Assembly (NCBI GenBank): GCA_013215655.1
Contig: JABSOX010000037.1
Location: forward strand, 1 to 51,031
Direction: 5' to 3'
DNA length: 51,031 bases
Source: Colwellia sp.
GTDB lineage: Bacteria > Pseudomonadota > Gammaproteobacteria > Enterobacterales > Alteromonadaceae
Each line of letters begins with the position of its first letter. The first letter of the stretch is position 1. The notes beneath the pieces were generated by a model. It had not been told where the DNA came from, ran no database searches, and saw only the letters and a list, made by a program, of their open reading frames with translations. Below, piece after piece: positions 24,901 through 33,399 of this stretch. A program made the position numbers and the translations under genes.

Positions 24901-27900
24901 AGCTCAACTAAATCTTCAGGGTTAAGTTCTGGTAAATCAGGAATGAGTTCCTGCACTGCACCTAGAATTTCAACTCGCTTAATAGAGTCAATTCCAAGAT
25001 CGGCTTCCATGTCCATGTCAAGTTCCAGCATCTCTGCTGGGTAGCCCGTCTTATCTGCAACCACGTCCATCATGATGGTTTGGATCTTATCTAAATCGAT
25101 AGTTGCTAAATCAATTCCCGAAGTTGTTGGAGTAACAAATTGCTCGGTTTTTTCGATAACCTTGGTTGTTACAGACGTTACAGCTGCCACTGAAGCTGGT
25201 GTTTGGACAGCGGGTATTACTGCAGCTTTCGCTGGAGCGGCAGTTACTAAGTTTGTGGGAGGAATAATTTCTTCAGGTGTAGCTTTAGAGGTAAAGACGG
25301 TTGTTGCTCTTGCCACTTGCGCTGGATCTACATCATTACCCAGCATATTAGACATATTGTTCGTTTGATTATTTAAATATTGTTCATGAACTTTTAAAGT
25401 CTCTGACTGGAACTGATGATACATGCCCAGCGTACGTTCAATACTTTGCGGTAGTTCAGCTGCGCTTGCTTGATTTTGTAATACCGCATCAACTGTCTTA
25501 GCGTAGTCCTTAGGACCTTCCATATATTGTTGATGGACATTTAATAACTGTTGTTGATGCTCAACAAATTGATTTACACTGCGTTCAATTGAGGTCATTG
25601 AATTAACACGGGTATCGGCTAGCTGAGCCGTCGCGGCTGCGGGATCCGTTACATAAACAATCTTCTCTACTATTTTTTCGACAACCTTTTCAACAATTAT
25701 GGGCTCTACAGGTGCAGCCGTAGTTGGTTTGGCTTGTTTTACAGTCCAACCATCAGTTAAGGCATCAGAAAATGCTTTTTTAGTCTTAGGGCTAACATAA
25801 GAGGCAGCCGAAAGTTTCATCATCATAGGTGAGGCTTTAGGTACTTCCGTTGGCCGTTTGATTGCTGAATGAATATCAATGTCAGTTAATTTAATACCGA
25901 GAACTACCATCTGAAGAGCTGCTTGACGCATTTGTAAATCAGCAGATTTTTTTGGATTAGCATTAACCGCTATGGCCGTAACATCATCCTTATCACCTAA
26001 AATATTTTCGACGAGTTTAGTCAATACATTCTTTGGTCCAAATTCAATAAAGAATCGACCGCCAGTTGCATAAATATTGTCGATTTCATCTTTGAAATAA
26101 ACAGACTCTAAAATATGACCTTTCAAACTTTTCTTAATATCAGCCGCTTTATTAGAGTGAGCCTTACCCGTAGCATTTGAAAATACAGGAATGGAAGGCG
26201 CATTAAACTTAGCTGCATCAATGGCTTCGGCGAACGGCTTTTGAGCATGACTAACAAGTGGTGTATGAAAAGCAGCAGAAACTGGAAGTTGTACAACTTT
26301 AAAGCCATTCGCTTTCAGTTGCTCAAAAGCTACCATGACTTGCGCCGTTGCACCTGCGACTACAACCTGATTACTTGAGTTGTAATTTGCGATGGAAATA
26401 TCTTTAATTGCTTCGATTTCATCGGCAATTTTATCGGCATCACCAATAACCGCGATCATAGTACCTGGATCTGCTTTGCTATTGGTTTGAGCTTTCATGG
26501 CTTGGCCACGGCTCATGGCTAACATTCTGTAGTCTGCATCGTTTAAAACTCCTGCAGCCCAGAGAGCTGTTAGCTCACCAAAACTGTGGCCTGCGGTGAA
26601 GTCAGCTTTAAACCCAGCGTCTTGAAACGCCTTATATAAACTCATGCTCAAGGTGCCAATGGCAGGTTGTGCGTATTGAGTTAAACGTAGTTGCTCGTCT
26701 TGAGATTTTTTTGCTTCTTTAGTAAACACTGGAATTGGGTAGGTAACAGCAGAAAGTTGACCAAGTCCTGCAGCCGAAAATTGATTATCCATCTCAGCAG
26801 TTGTTGCCATGATAGATGGAAAGTTAGCAACTAGATCGGAGCCCATATTTACATACTGTGATCCCTGACCTGAGAAAAGTGCGACAACTTTTCCTTTTTG
26901 ATCTAGGCCAGAGTCTCGATAATAAATTCCAGTAGGAATACTCCAAGCAGCATCACCAGTATGGGTTACAAATTGATTAAGGGCTGCATCGATCATCTTG
27001 ATCGCGTCATCAGCATTCTTGGCAATAAATCCACAACGTGCAAGAGCTGTTTCTGGGGTTGTTAAATTATTTTGTGTGATCAAAGCATTAAACGCATAAG
27101 GTTGATCATCAGGGGTAACCGATAATTTTTTGCGCCATTCACTAAGCTCACTCACCATGGACTTTTCGTCTTGAGCGGTAATTAAGATTGACTGGGATAC
27201 ATTATTAAGTCGATATTGACCCGTTTGCTTCGGTTGATATTCTTCTAATACGATATGGTAGTTAGTGCCACCAAATCCAAATGAACTTACCCCCGCTCGA
27301 CGGGGAATACCATCTTCCCGAGGCATCCAAGGACGAGTCGCGCTGTTTAAATACAGTGGACTATTTTCAATATTTAAAGAGCTACCGGGTTGATCAATAT
27401 TAATGGTTGGTGGTAACACTTTATGATGCAGCGCTAAGATGGTTTTGATCATACCCGCAGAACCTGCTGCTGATTTAGTATGACCTATTTGTGATTTTAC
27501 TGAGCCAAGGGCGATGTGTTGAAGCTGGTCATTATTTTCAGTAAAGTGTTTGGTTAAGCCGCCAAATTCCGCTGCGTCACCTGCTATAGTACCGGTACCG
27601 TGGGCTTCGATTAATCCACAAGTTTCTGGTGCAAAACCAGCATCCAGATAAGCGCGTTTTAATGCTTTTGCCTGACCATCTGGTCGAGGCGCGTAAATAG
27701 ATTTAAAGCGACCATCGGAAGAGGTGCCAATACCTTTAAGCACGGCATAAACACGATCACCATCACGCTCAGCATCTTCAAGACGTTTAAAGGCCATCAT
27801 GCCAATACCTTCGCCAACCATCATGCCTTTAGAATCTTGATCAAAAGGGCGAACATCATCATTGGTAGTAAAAGCGGGAGTCTTAGAGAAAGACATATAC

Positions 27901-28694
27901 ATGAAAGGTGAGTTATCACAACAAACACCACCTGAGATCATGACTTCAGAACGATGCTCTAGTAAATCTGATACGGCAAGTTTAATAGCGGCGAGAGAAC
28001 CAGCACAGGCTGCGTCGACCACACAATTGGTACCACCAAAATCAAAACGGTTAGCTATTCGACCAGAAATAACATTACCTAACATGCCAGGGAATGAATT
28101 TTCTTCCCAAGGGATATAAGCTTTTTTGAACTTCTCAATGATCATTGCGGTGTCTTCAGCGTCTAGACCAGAGGCTTTTAATACCTTTTCTAAAATGGGT
28201 CCCTGTAGACGAGATGTAAGAGGAGAGATTTGTTTTTGTCCTCCACCAACACCCAAAGTAATACCAATCTTGTCGCGATCATAGCCACTGCCATCACCAA
28301 TACCGGCATCGTTCAGTACATCTCGAGCAACAACAAGAGAAAGTAGTTGAGCGATATCGGTTAGCTCGAGAATATTAGGTGGAAGACCAAACTCCATAGG
28401 ATCAAAATCTAATTCAGGAATAAAACCACCACGCTTACAATAAGTTTTATCTGCCGCTTTTTTATCGTCAGAATAATAATCATCAATTGCCCAGCGATCG
28501 GCAGGAACATCGATAATTGAATCAACTGCTTCAAAAATATTGTCCCAATACTGATCCAGATTTTTGGCATTAGCAAAAACCGATGCCATACCTATGATAG
28601 CAATTGGAGTCTCTTGCAGGCGTGAATTGAAAGTCTGCTCAGCTTTTTTGGCCGAGATAGCCTTCTTTGATTCTGTAGCTTTTTTGTTGGTCAT
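21930..28694 (-). CDS. pfaA: PUFA synthase subunit PfaA (KS-AT-ACPx5-KR)
   Basis: A 2254-residue multidomain protein. The ketosynthase (about 30-480) has active-site Cys in VDAACAGSLAAIKLA and IEAHGTGTIAGD. The malonyl transferase (about 600-900) has GQGSQYVNMG and GHSFGELTALWAAG. A linker with EKVVEKIVEKIVYV follows, then five ACPs (about 1195-1695), each with DLGIDSIKRVEIL and the phosphopantetheine serine. A ketoreductase (about 1950-2200) has VSGGAKGVTAH and SDYAIANEI. The usual terminal DH domain is missing from this frame and lies in the -1 frame directly behind. The start is the ATG four bases after the pfaR stop, with a weak GGAATAAG ribosome site, which suggests translational coupling. 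Confidence 0.95.
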   Translation of the reverse strand: MTNKKATESKKAISAKKAEQTFNSRLQETPIAIIGMASVFANAKNLDQYWDNIFEAVDSIIDVPADRWAIDDYYSDDKKAADKTYCKRGGFIPELDFDPMEFGLPPNILELTDIAQLLSLVVARDVLNDAGIGDGSGYDRDKIGITLGVGGGQKQISPLTSRLQGPILEKVLKASGLDAEDTAMIIEKFKKAYIPWEENSFPGMLGNVISGRIANRFDFGGTNCVVDAACAGSLAAIKLAVSDLLEHRSEVMISGGVCCDNSPFMYMSFSKTPAFTTNDDVRPFDQDSKGMMVGEGIGMMAFKRLEDAERDGDRVYAVLKGIGTSSDGRFKSIYAPRPDGQAKALKRAYLDAGFAPETCGLIEAHGTGTIAGDAAEFGGLTKHFTENNDQLQHIALGSVKSQIGHTKSAAGSAGMIKTILALHHKVLPPTINIDQPGSSLNIENSPLYLNSATRPWMPREDGIPRRAGVSSFGFGGTNYHIVLEEYQPKQTGQYRLNNVSQSILITAQDEKSMVSELSEWRKKLSVTPDDQPYAFNALITQNNLTTPETALARCGFIAKNADDAIKMIDAALNQFVTHTGDAAWSIPTGIYYRDSGLDQKGKVVALFSGQGSQYVNMGSDLVANFPSIMATTAEMDNQFSAAGLGQLSAVTYPIPVFTKEAKKSQDEQLRLTQYAQPAIGTLSMSLYKAFQDAGFKADFTAGHSFGELTALWAAGVLNDADYRMLAMSRGQAMKAQTNSKADPGTMIAVIGDADKIADEIEAIKDISIANYNSSNQVVVAGATAQVMVAFEQLKANGFKVVQLPVSAAFHTPLVSHAQKPFAEAIDAAKFNAPSIPVFSNATGKAHSNKAADIKKSLKGHILESVYFKDEIDNIYATGGRFFIEFGPKNVLTKLVENILGDKDDVTAIAVNANPKKSADLQMRQAALQMVVLGIKLTDIDIHSAIKRPTEVPKASPMMMKLSAASYVSPKTKKAFSDALTDGWTVKQAKPTTAAPVEPIIVEKVVEKIVEKIVYVTDPAAATAQLADTRVNSMTSIERSVNQFVEHQQQLLNVHQQYMEGPKDYAKTVDAVLQNQASAAELPQSIERTLGMYHQFQSETLKVHEQYLNNQTNNMSNMLGNDVDPAQVARATTVFTSKATPEEIIPPTNLVTAAPAKAAVIPAVQTPASVAAVTSVTTKVIEKTEQFVTPTTSGIDLATIDLDKIQTIMMDVVADKTGYPAEMLELDMDMEADLGIDSIKRVEILGAVQELIPDLPELNPEDLVELRTLGEIVDYMKSKASSVASTQVPTVSTPVLAVVVTSTIDTDKIQSIMMDVVADKTGYPPEMLELDMDMEADLGIDSIKRVEILGAVQELIPDLPELNPEDLVELRTLGEIVDYMKSKASSVASSSITTAAPVASTPVLAVVATSTIDLDTIQSIMMDVVADKTGYPPEMLELDMDMEADLGIDSIKRVEILGAVQELIPDLPELNPEDLAELRTLGEIVDYMKSKAAAIAEISTPELSVVETSSAAVIDLDMIQNTMMEVVSEKTGYPPEMLELEMDMEADLGIDSIKRVEILGGVQELIPDLPELNPEDLAELRTLGEIVTYMKSKATPQGDVSHLAVAPEIEAVSSELVNSQVMVTPELFTKNLMMVVAEKTGYPTEMLELDMDMEADLGIDSIKRVEILGAVQDTMAGLPEVEPETLAEMRTLGEIVNIFSNTTIVSTEQASAIVKSPVQPAPSATVVIKRLASVNKIEQAVKGEKLLLVDDGTGCTQKLAANFVEEGYKVTVIKPSWVASKKAFPKSVKVVELNTVEDEAIQAIISAVGDLSAVIYMQPKTTINGVEYPEHSKQGLMLAFLLAKHCDVSKTSGVSRSSFMVVTRQGSLGVESDELNTDLVQSGLNGLVKTLAHEWPQVFCRAVDVSAKFGIDKVANLVADEFLDVDTDLVEVAHDKQGRLTLIGEVTDSYTLTAGNNIDNNSVFLVSGGAKGVTAHCVIRLAKQYQSKFILLGRSVYEKSEPSWAHGIIAEADLKKAAMQSMLDAGDKPTPAKINQAIKPILANREITQTLDAITAVGGQVEYISADVTDSKAVKSATQSVITKFGDVTGIIHGAGVLADKFIEQKTLEEFNAVYRTKVDGLVSLLACAKEENIKHLVLFSSAAGFYGNPGQSDYAIANEILNKTAFRYKALHPKTQVLSFNWGPWDGGMVTADLKRMFNERGVYIIPLDAGADLMLNELAADGNRCPQILVGNDLSSEQSTGEGSPEKKLQQAV
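23600..25110 (-). repeat. Five tandem ACP-coding repeats in pfaA
   Basis: Five acyl-carrier-protein units lie at spacings of about 310-350 bp, with the DSIKRVEIL codons near 24980, 24665, 24350, 24040 and 23710. Units 1-3 are nearly identical, including parts of their linkers (MKSKASSVAS), while unit 5 differs most (AVQDTMAGLPEVEPETLAEM). The pattern points to recent unequal crossing-over or gene conversion among the first units. Confidence 0.93.
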
Positions 28695-28698
28695 TTAC

Positions 28699-29508
28699 TT
28701 ATTCCGTTTTAAATTTAATACTGGTTTCTTTCTCGTCATCAAAATAGGCGTCATCAGAGTTAGTCTGATCAATTGCTTCATCCAATAGTCGAAATCGACT
28801 TAGAAATTCATTGTAGTTTCCCGCCAAAATTCGACGGATGTGGAAAGGAGCTTTAGTAAGTACATGTCGCATATAACGACTAGCCGCTTCTTTTTCATCA
28901 CCATTATAAATATCAACATAGACCCAACCTGAGTTAGGGTCGTTAGCGATTAATAGACGGCGTTTACTTTTGTCCCCTTGAATTTCCGGTAATTTGGTTA
29001 CTTTCACTTGCACCACTTCACTGTCGTCTAGGCCGCTGGTGCTGTGAAGTAATTCTCTTATTGCTTCTGGTGATACATCAGAAAGTAGCACCTTATGATC
29101 AGCGGTATCTTCGATGGCAACTTGAATGGATTGGTTGGCATCAGGTGTGATGCCTGAGTCCTGTATATCGGCAAGTCTTGATACACCATGTCTTTTCAAA
29201 CAACGTTGTAAACCTGCACGTGATGCATTGACGTTAATAAAATTTTTGCAAACCTCGAGAAGTTCATCTAAGGAAAGTAGTAGCCGTTTTCTTAGTTCAA
29301 CAACCACATATTCTTGGGTAGTACTTAGTGTGGTATTAAGTTGTTTGGGCATGTGGGATTTATCATCCACCGAATCACGTTTACGCCATTTTCGAATAGT
29401 TGACTCTGATACTTTTAATAGGCGTGCTAGTACGGCTATGGGAAGATCCGATTCTCGAATAAAGACCCTCATTTCGGTTGTAGTCGTAGCGTTAGCGTGT
29501 TGTTTCAT
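28699..29508 (-). CDS. pfaR: PUFA locus regulator PfaR, IS481-transposase-like
   Basis: A 269-residue protein directly before pfaA, where Shewanella has the activator gene pfaR. Residues 21-45 form a helix-turn-helix (LPIAVLARLLKVSESTIRKW) and 95-116 a second DNA-binding part (SRAGLQRCLKRHGVSRLADI). From about 165 on, the order KVTKLPEI, then RLLIANDPNSGWVYVDIY, then FHIRRILAGNYNEF follows the integrase core of IS481 transposases. Where those have catalytic Asp (HIDV, LTDNG), this protein has K169 and G230, so it cannot be an active transposase. It should bind DNA and activate the pfa operon. Its stop lies four bases before the pfaA start. Confidence 0.88.
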   Translation of the reverse strand: MKQHANATTTTEMRVFIRESDLPIAVLARLLKVSESTIRKWRKRDSVDDKSHMPKQLNTTLSTTQEYVVVELRKRLLLSLDELLEVCKNFINVNASRAGLQRCLKRHGVSRLADIQDSGITPDANQSIQVAIEDTADHKVLLSDVSPEAIRELLHSTSGLDDSEVVQVKVTKLPEIQGDKSKRRLLIANDPNSGWVYVDIYNGDEKEAASRYMRHVLTKAPFHIRRILAGNYNEFLSRFRLLDEAIDQTNSDDAYFDDEKETSIKFKTE

Positions 29509-29672
29509 TAAGTCTTTTACTTCTCAATTATTGCTTGTCTATAGGCTTTTGTTTAAAATATTCAAGAGCTAGAATCAGCCTCAGGGTGACGGAATATACA
29601 CAAAAATATCACCCTACACAATCACCCGATACTCATATTCATAAAAAAATGAAACTAAATAAATTAAACGGC

Positions 29673-29701
29673 TTGACAAAGTTGGGTTTACAAAATAATT
29701 A
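29673..29701 (+). promoter_or_regulatory. Candidate sigma-70 promoter for pfaE
   Basis: A perfect TTGACA (29673-29678), a 17-bp spacer and TAATTA (29696-29701) point towards pfaE, about 230 bp upstream of its start. The 421-bp gap between divergent pfaR and pfaE (29509-29929) is AT-rich and otherwise shows no gene. It should hold both promoters and any PfaR site. Confidence 0.4.
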
Positions 29702-29929
29702 ACATCATTGAAGTATTGTAATTGTATGAATAATAATGACTTTATTTGTTTTAGGTGTTGTGTCGTGTTGTAGGTAACCGTTTTGTTAAATATAACTAAG
29801 TAGCGAATAACTATTAAAAAATATGTAACAAAACTTATTAGTAAAGCCATACTGTTTAGCCGATAATTAAAATAAATTAATGAATAGCTGATAAAATAAG
29901 CTAAAAACCTAAGTTTTAAAGGGAATTGT

Positions 29930-30739
29930 GTGCATAATTTGGCCTACACTAAACCAAGTTTAAAAGCTGATGAATACCATATTTGGTATACCAAGCCACA
30001 ACTTGGCCGTAATTTAGATTTATACCAACGATATAAGCAGCTATTGACTGCACAGGAAATTGAAAAGCAGCAGCGCTATATCTTTGAAAAAGATCGCCAT
30101 GACGCGCTAGTTACGAGGGCCTTTATCCGTAATGTGTTATCTCAATATATACCTAAAGCTCCTGAAGACTGGCGATTTACAAAGGGTGAGTATGGAAAAC
30201 CTGAAATTATTGACCCTAGCTTACCCCTTAGGTTTAACATCAGTCATACAAAAGATCTTATTGTCTGCGCCATAACGCTAGTTAATGATATTGGCTGTGA
30301 TGTGGAATATATTGAGCGAAAAAGTGACATACTTGCTATAGCCAATCGATATTTCTCCAAGCTTGAAACTAGAGAATTATTTCGTTTGCCTGAAGCTGAG
30401 CAAAGAAGTCGATTTTTTGATTACTGGACTTTAAAAGAGTCATATATTAAAGCATGGGGACAGGGGTTAGCGATCCCATTAAGTGACTTTAGTTTTCATA
30501 TCGGTGAATCAAATTCAGCGAAAAAAAATACTAATATTAACTTAAGTTTTTCATCACAACGGGAAGATGATCCCAAGCGTTGGAAAAGCTGGATTTTTTA
30601 TCCAAATCAACAACATCGAATATCAGTTTCAATTCGCTCGGTGGCGACTCAGATAAAACATGATGACTATAAAGTGCGATTTTTTGAAACAACACCTCTG
30701 GTGAAATATCAAGAGCACTCTGAAATCATCTTAGAATAA
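29930..30739 (+). CDS. pfaE: 4'-phosphopantetheinyl transferase PfaE
   Basis: A 269-residue Sfp-type phosphopantetheinyl transferase that would activate the five PfaA ACPs from coenzyme A. Motifs in order: KGEYGKPEI (P1), RFNISHTKDLIVCAI (P2), IGCDVEYIER (P3 with Mg-binding Asp and Glu) and YWTLKESYIKAWGQGL with the W-KE--K signature. The start is GTG with AAAGGGAAT upstream. It is divergent from pfaR; Shewanella and Moritella often keep pfaE apart from the other pfa genes, so its place next to pfaR makes this locus complete. Confidence 0.93.
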   Translation: MHNLAYTKPSLKADEYHIWYTKPQLGRNLDLYQRYKQLLTAQEIEKQQRYIFEKDRHDALVTRAFIRNVLSQYIPKAPEDWRFTKGEYGKPEIIDPSLPLRFNISHTKDLIVCAITLVNDIGCDVEYIERKSDILAIANRYFSKLETRELFRLPEAEQRSRFFDYWTLKESYIKAWGQGLAIPLSDFSFHIGESNSAKKNTNINLSFSSQREDDPKRWKSWIFYPNQQHRISVSIRSVATQIKHDDYKVRFFETTPLVKYQEHSEIILE

Positions 30740-30779
30740 TCAAGTCTTATTTAGCACACTTTACTTTACTTTACAGAAT

Positions 30780-31181
30780 TTAGAGACCAAACATCGCTTG
30801 CATAAAATCATCGGGTAATGGGTGCAGTCGTTTTTGTTTATCCATACAAACCATTTCAATATCACCAACCACAGCGGCTTTTGTAGCATTGGGTCGCCAC
30901 ACTTCCTGACGCCATAACGTTTTATATTTACCGTCTAATTTCACCGTGGTTCTAATGTCTATAATATCTGCAAATTCAACACCAGCCTGAAATATCATGT
31001 TAGCCTTATAAACAGCAAAGCCTAAGCCATGTTCTTTCCAGAGATTTGCAAGTCTGTCACTATCTATGACATGTTCTCGAGCTCTTTCAAAGTACTTAAG
31101 AAAATTTGGATGATAGACAACTCCGGAGTGGTCGGTATCTTCGTAATATATCTGTACCGGATGGTGATAAATCTTTGTCAT
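30780..31181 (-). CDS. Acyl-CoA thioesterase, YbgC/4HBT family
   Basis: A 133-residue hotdog-fold thioesterase of the 4-hydroxybenzoyl-CoA/YbgC type. The catalytic segment YYEDTDHSGVVYHPNFLKYF holds the conserved Asp and the HP pair. It hydrolyses acyl-CoA or acyl-ACP thioesters. It is convergent with pfaE and divergent from the plsC-like gene, not beside tol-pal as the true ybgC usually is. A role in releasing or salvaging acyl chains near the PUFA genes is possible, but only the location suggests it. Confidence 0.88.
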   Translation of the reverse strand: MTKIYHHPVQIYYEDTDHSGVVYHPNFLKYFERAREHVIDSDRLANLWKEHGLGFAVYKANMIFQAGVEFADIIDIRTTVKLDGKYKTLWRQEVWRPNATKAAVVGDIEMVCMDKQKRLHPLPDDFMQAMFGL

Positions 31182-31443
31182 TAAAAAGTCTTTTGGCGTA
31201 AATTTGGATGAAGTCTAAACGCTTGGCTCAAAAACGTAAAGAATTGCGCTTAGTCGAATTGATAAAACCATAGCAGAAGCCTTGAATTAGATGATAATGC
31301 TGCCATATATACTGAAACGAGCACCTTGAAGTTACTTGAGTATATGCTATAACACATAATGTTATAGCCTACTAAGCTCATTGTTAATCAACGATCAGCG
31401 GCTTATGTTATTACAAAATCGATTGAATTTAACAGGTTAAATA

Positions 31444-32313
31444 ATGCCTAAAAAAATACTAGAAATACAAGACAAAACCATTTTTGATGGCTATATAATA
31501 AAAGTCATATTAAAAGGGATTTTTAAAACGTGGTTTAAATTAACTGGATGGAAACTTACAAAATCTGCTCCTGAAGGTGCAGGAATAGCTATCGCAGCAC
31601 CGCATACATCTAATTGGGATGTAGTCTATGCTTTTGGTGCCGCAATACTTCTCGATATAAAAATCTATTTCTCTATTAAAGAAAGTTGGTGTCGAATTCC
31701 GGTTATTGGCTCGCTCCTAATGTGGTGTGGTGCAATCCCCATAGACAGAAGCGCCGGTTCTCAGGGTCAGGTAAATAAAATAAAGCACTTTGTTAATCGC
31801 CATAAAAATACCCGGATCTTTTTTCTATTTACTCCAGAAGGCACTCGCGGCAAGGTAAATAAATGGAAGAGTGGTTTTTATCATGTGGCTAAGAATTGTG
31901 AACTACCCATTTTTCTAGCCAAGGTTGATTATCGAACCAAAGAGTCTGGGGTTTTTCATACCTATAAATTAACGGGTGACAAGATCGCAGATATTCGTTC
32001 CATTCAAGAAGCCTATGGAAATGTTCGGGCAAAATTCCCTGAAATTCAATTTCCAAAATATACCGGCCCTGTTCCTGAACTTGCTGATACTGAAGCTTTA
32101 ATATTAAAAGCTTTTTATTCAGCTAAGGGAGTGGCTACACAAATGGAAATAGCGGCCAAGACCAAGGCGCAGACATTATCAACCGCCATGCTTGATTTTC
32201 TTGTAGAGAAAGGATTTTTAGAACGTCTTGAGGGTATTAACAATATTCCAACTTATCAGCTTACATTTGCAGGCAAAGGTCGATTATTACATTTTTATCC
32301 TATTTTAGCTTAA
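31444..32313 (+). CDS. PlsC-like acyltransferase with C-terminal winged-helix-like domain
   Basis: A 289-residue protein. Residues about 45-200 have the lysophospholipid acyltransferase motifs: HTSNWD (the HX4D catalytic pair), GAIPIDRS and FTPEGTRGK. It should transfer acyl groups to a lysophospholipid or similar acceptor at the inner membrane. The last 70 residues (VATQMEIAAKTKAQTLSTAM, then FLVEKGFLERLEG and YQLTFAGKGRLL) are not part of PlsC and look like a MarR/ArsR-type winged helix. It lies close to the PUFA genes, so esterifying PUFA chains is a reasonable but unproven role. Confidence 0.8.
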   Translation: MPKKILEIQDKTIFDGYIIKVILKGIFKTWFKLTGWKLTKSAPEGAGIAIAAPHTSNWDVVYAFGAAILLDIKIYFSIKESWCRIPVIGSLLMWCGAIPIDRSAGSQGQVNKIKHFVNRHKNTRIFFLFTPEGTRGKVNKWKSGFYHVAKNCELPIFLAKVDYRTKESGVFHTYKLTGDKIADIRSIQEAYGNVRAKFPEIQFPKYTGPVPELADTEALILKAFYSAKGVATQMEIAAKTKAQTLSTAMLDFLVEKGFLERLEGINNIPTYQLTFAGKGRLLHFYPILA

Positions 32314-32320
32314 TGCAAAT

Positions 32321-32347
32321 TTAGGCAGTGATGTCATCATTGCCTAA
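32321..32347 (+). terminator. Terminator-like hairpin after the plsC-like gene
   Basis: TTAGGCAGTGATG and CATCATTGCCTAA form a 13-bp stem with one G-T pair and a tight loop. CCTTTTATAG follows a few bases later. It sits directly behind the acyltransferase gene. Confidence 0.6.
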
Positions 32348-32460
32348 TAGATCCTTTTATAGCCTTTAATAAATCGAAAACTCTCTTTTCTTTGCTACAA
32401 CTTATGTCCTGTTTGGCTTATTGAATGACTAAAAAGTAATCTCGGTGCACAATCTCAGTA

Positions 32461-33396
32461 TTAGTTAATTTCTAGTTGCACTGTCTTATCTAAGTGAGCA
32501 AAACCACCTACTTGCACTTGGATGATTGTTTCTTTTTTTAACGTGATTTTTGCAGAAAGTTTGGATTGGCACTTCATTGCTCGGCCTTGTTCAAAAGTAT
32601 AGTGATATGTACCATTACTTTGCACATTACCGACAATGTTGTGTTTTGCTAAATAACAAGCTAATGCGCCGCTAGCACTACCTGTTGCGGACTCTTCATT
32701 AATACCAAATAACGGCGCAAAGTTACGACAGCTTGCGGTGAATTTATTATCTTTGCTGGTTAACTTTGCATCTAACGGGTTTAACTCAAATAAATGTAAA
32801 CCAACAACCTTATATTTTTGGCTAAAGGCTGTGATTTCTTGGTTATTGGGGACAATATCATCGAGTAAGCCAAAAGGGATTGGCACAATAATATCAGCTA
32901 ATCCCGTTGAAATTATTTCACAAGGTAAATTTGTTGAAGTAAAAAACTGTTGATCAATATTAAGTAACTGTGCTAATTCTGCGCTAGGAACAATACCAAT
33001 GAATTTTGGTAATGATTGTTGCATAGTGACATAACCGCTTGGCTCAACGGAGACCTTAAGTTTTCCTGCTCTGGTTTGTTGGCTATAGGTCTTAGCTGTA
33101 ATTAGCTTTTGTTGAAACAGTAATGAAAATACAGCAAGTGTTGCATGCCCACAAAAATCAACTTCTTGTGTTGGTGTAAAAAAACGCACGTTGAAATCAC
33201 ATATTTTATCTTCTGTGACAAAGGCCGTTTCTGAATAGCCGACCTGCTTGGCGATGCCTTGCATTTGTTGGCTGGTTAACTCAGTGTTAGCTGTTTTAAT
33301 ATTCTGTAAAACTACACCTGCTGGATTACCACCAGTGTTTTTATAAGTGAATGAATTTAAACAATGTACGTAAGCATTCATGTGAAAACTACTCAA
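32461..33396 (-). CDS. PhzF-family isomerase/epimerase
   Basis: A 311-residue protein of the PhzF family (diaminopimelate-epimerase fold, two lobes). Typical segments are the N-terminal NSFTYKNTGGNPAGVVLQ, then GYSETAFVTE with the likely catalytic Glu, FTPTQEVDFCGHATLA and the C-terminal EESATGSASGALACYL. Family members isomerise small acids; in phenazine producers PhzF acts on dihydro-hydroxyanthranilate, but no phenazine genes are here and the substrate is unknown. It lies three bases downstream of a minus-strand gene for a membrane protein of unknown function, in one operon. Confidence 0.88.
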   Translation of the reverse strand: MSSFHMNAYVHCLNSFTYKNTGGNPAGVVLQNIKTANTELTSQQMQGIAKQVGYSETAFVTEDKICDFNVRFFTPTQEVDFCGHATLAVFSLLFQQKLITAKTYSQQTRAGKLKVSVEPSGYVTMQQSLPKFIGIVPSAELAQLLNIDQQFFTSTNLPCEIISTGLADIIVPIPFGLLDDIVPNNQEITAFSQKYKVVGLHLFELNPLDAKLTSKDNKFTASCRNFAPLFGINEESATGSASGALACYLAKHNIVGNVQSNGTYHYTFEQGRAMKCQSKLSAKITLKKETIIQVQVGGFAHLDKTVQLEIN

Positions 33397-33399
33397 AAG

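Noticed and set aside
28699-29508. Active insertion sequence beside pfaA
   Set aside because: No terminal inverted repeats or target duplications were seen, catalytic residues are missing and the gene is four bases from pfaA in an operon.
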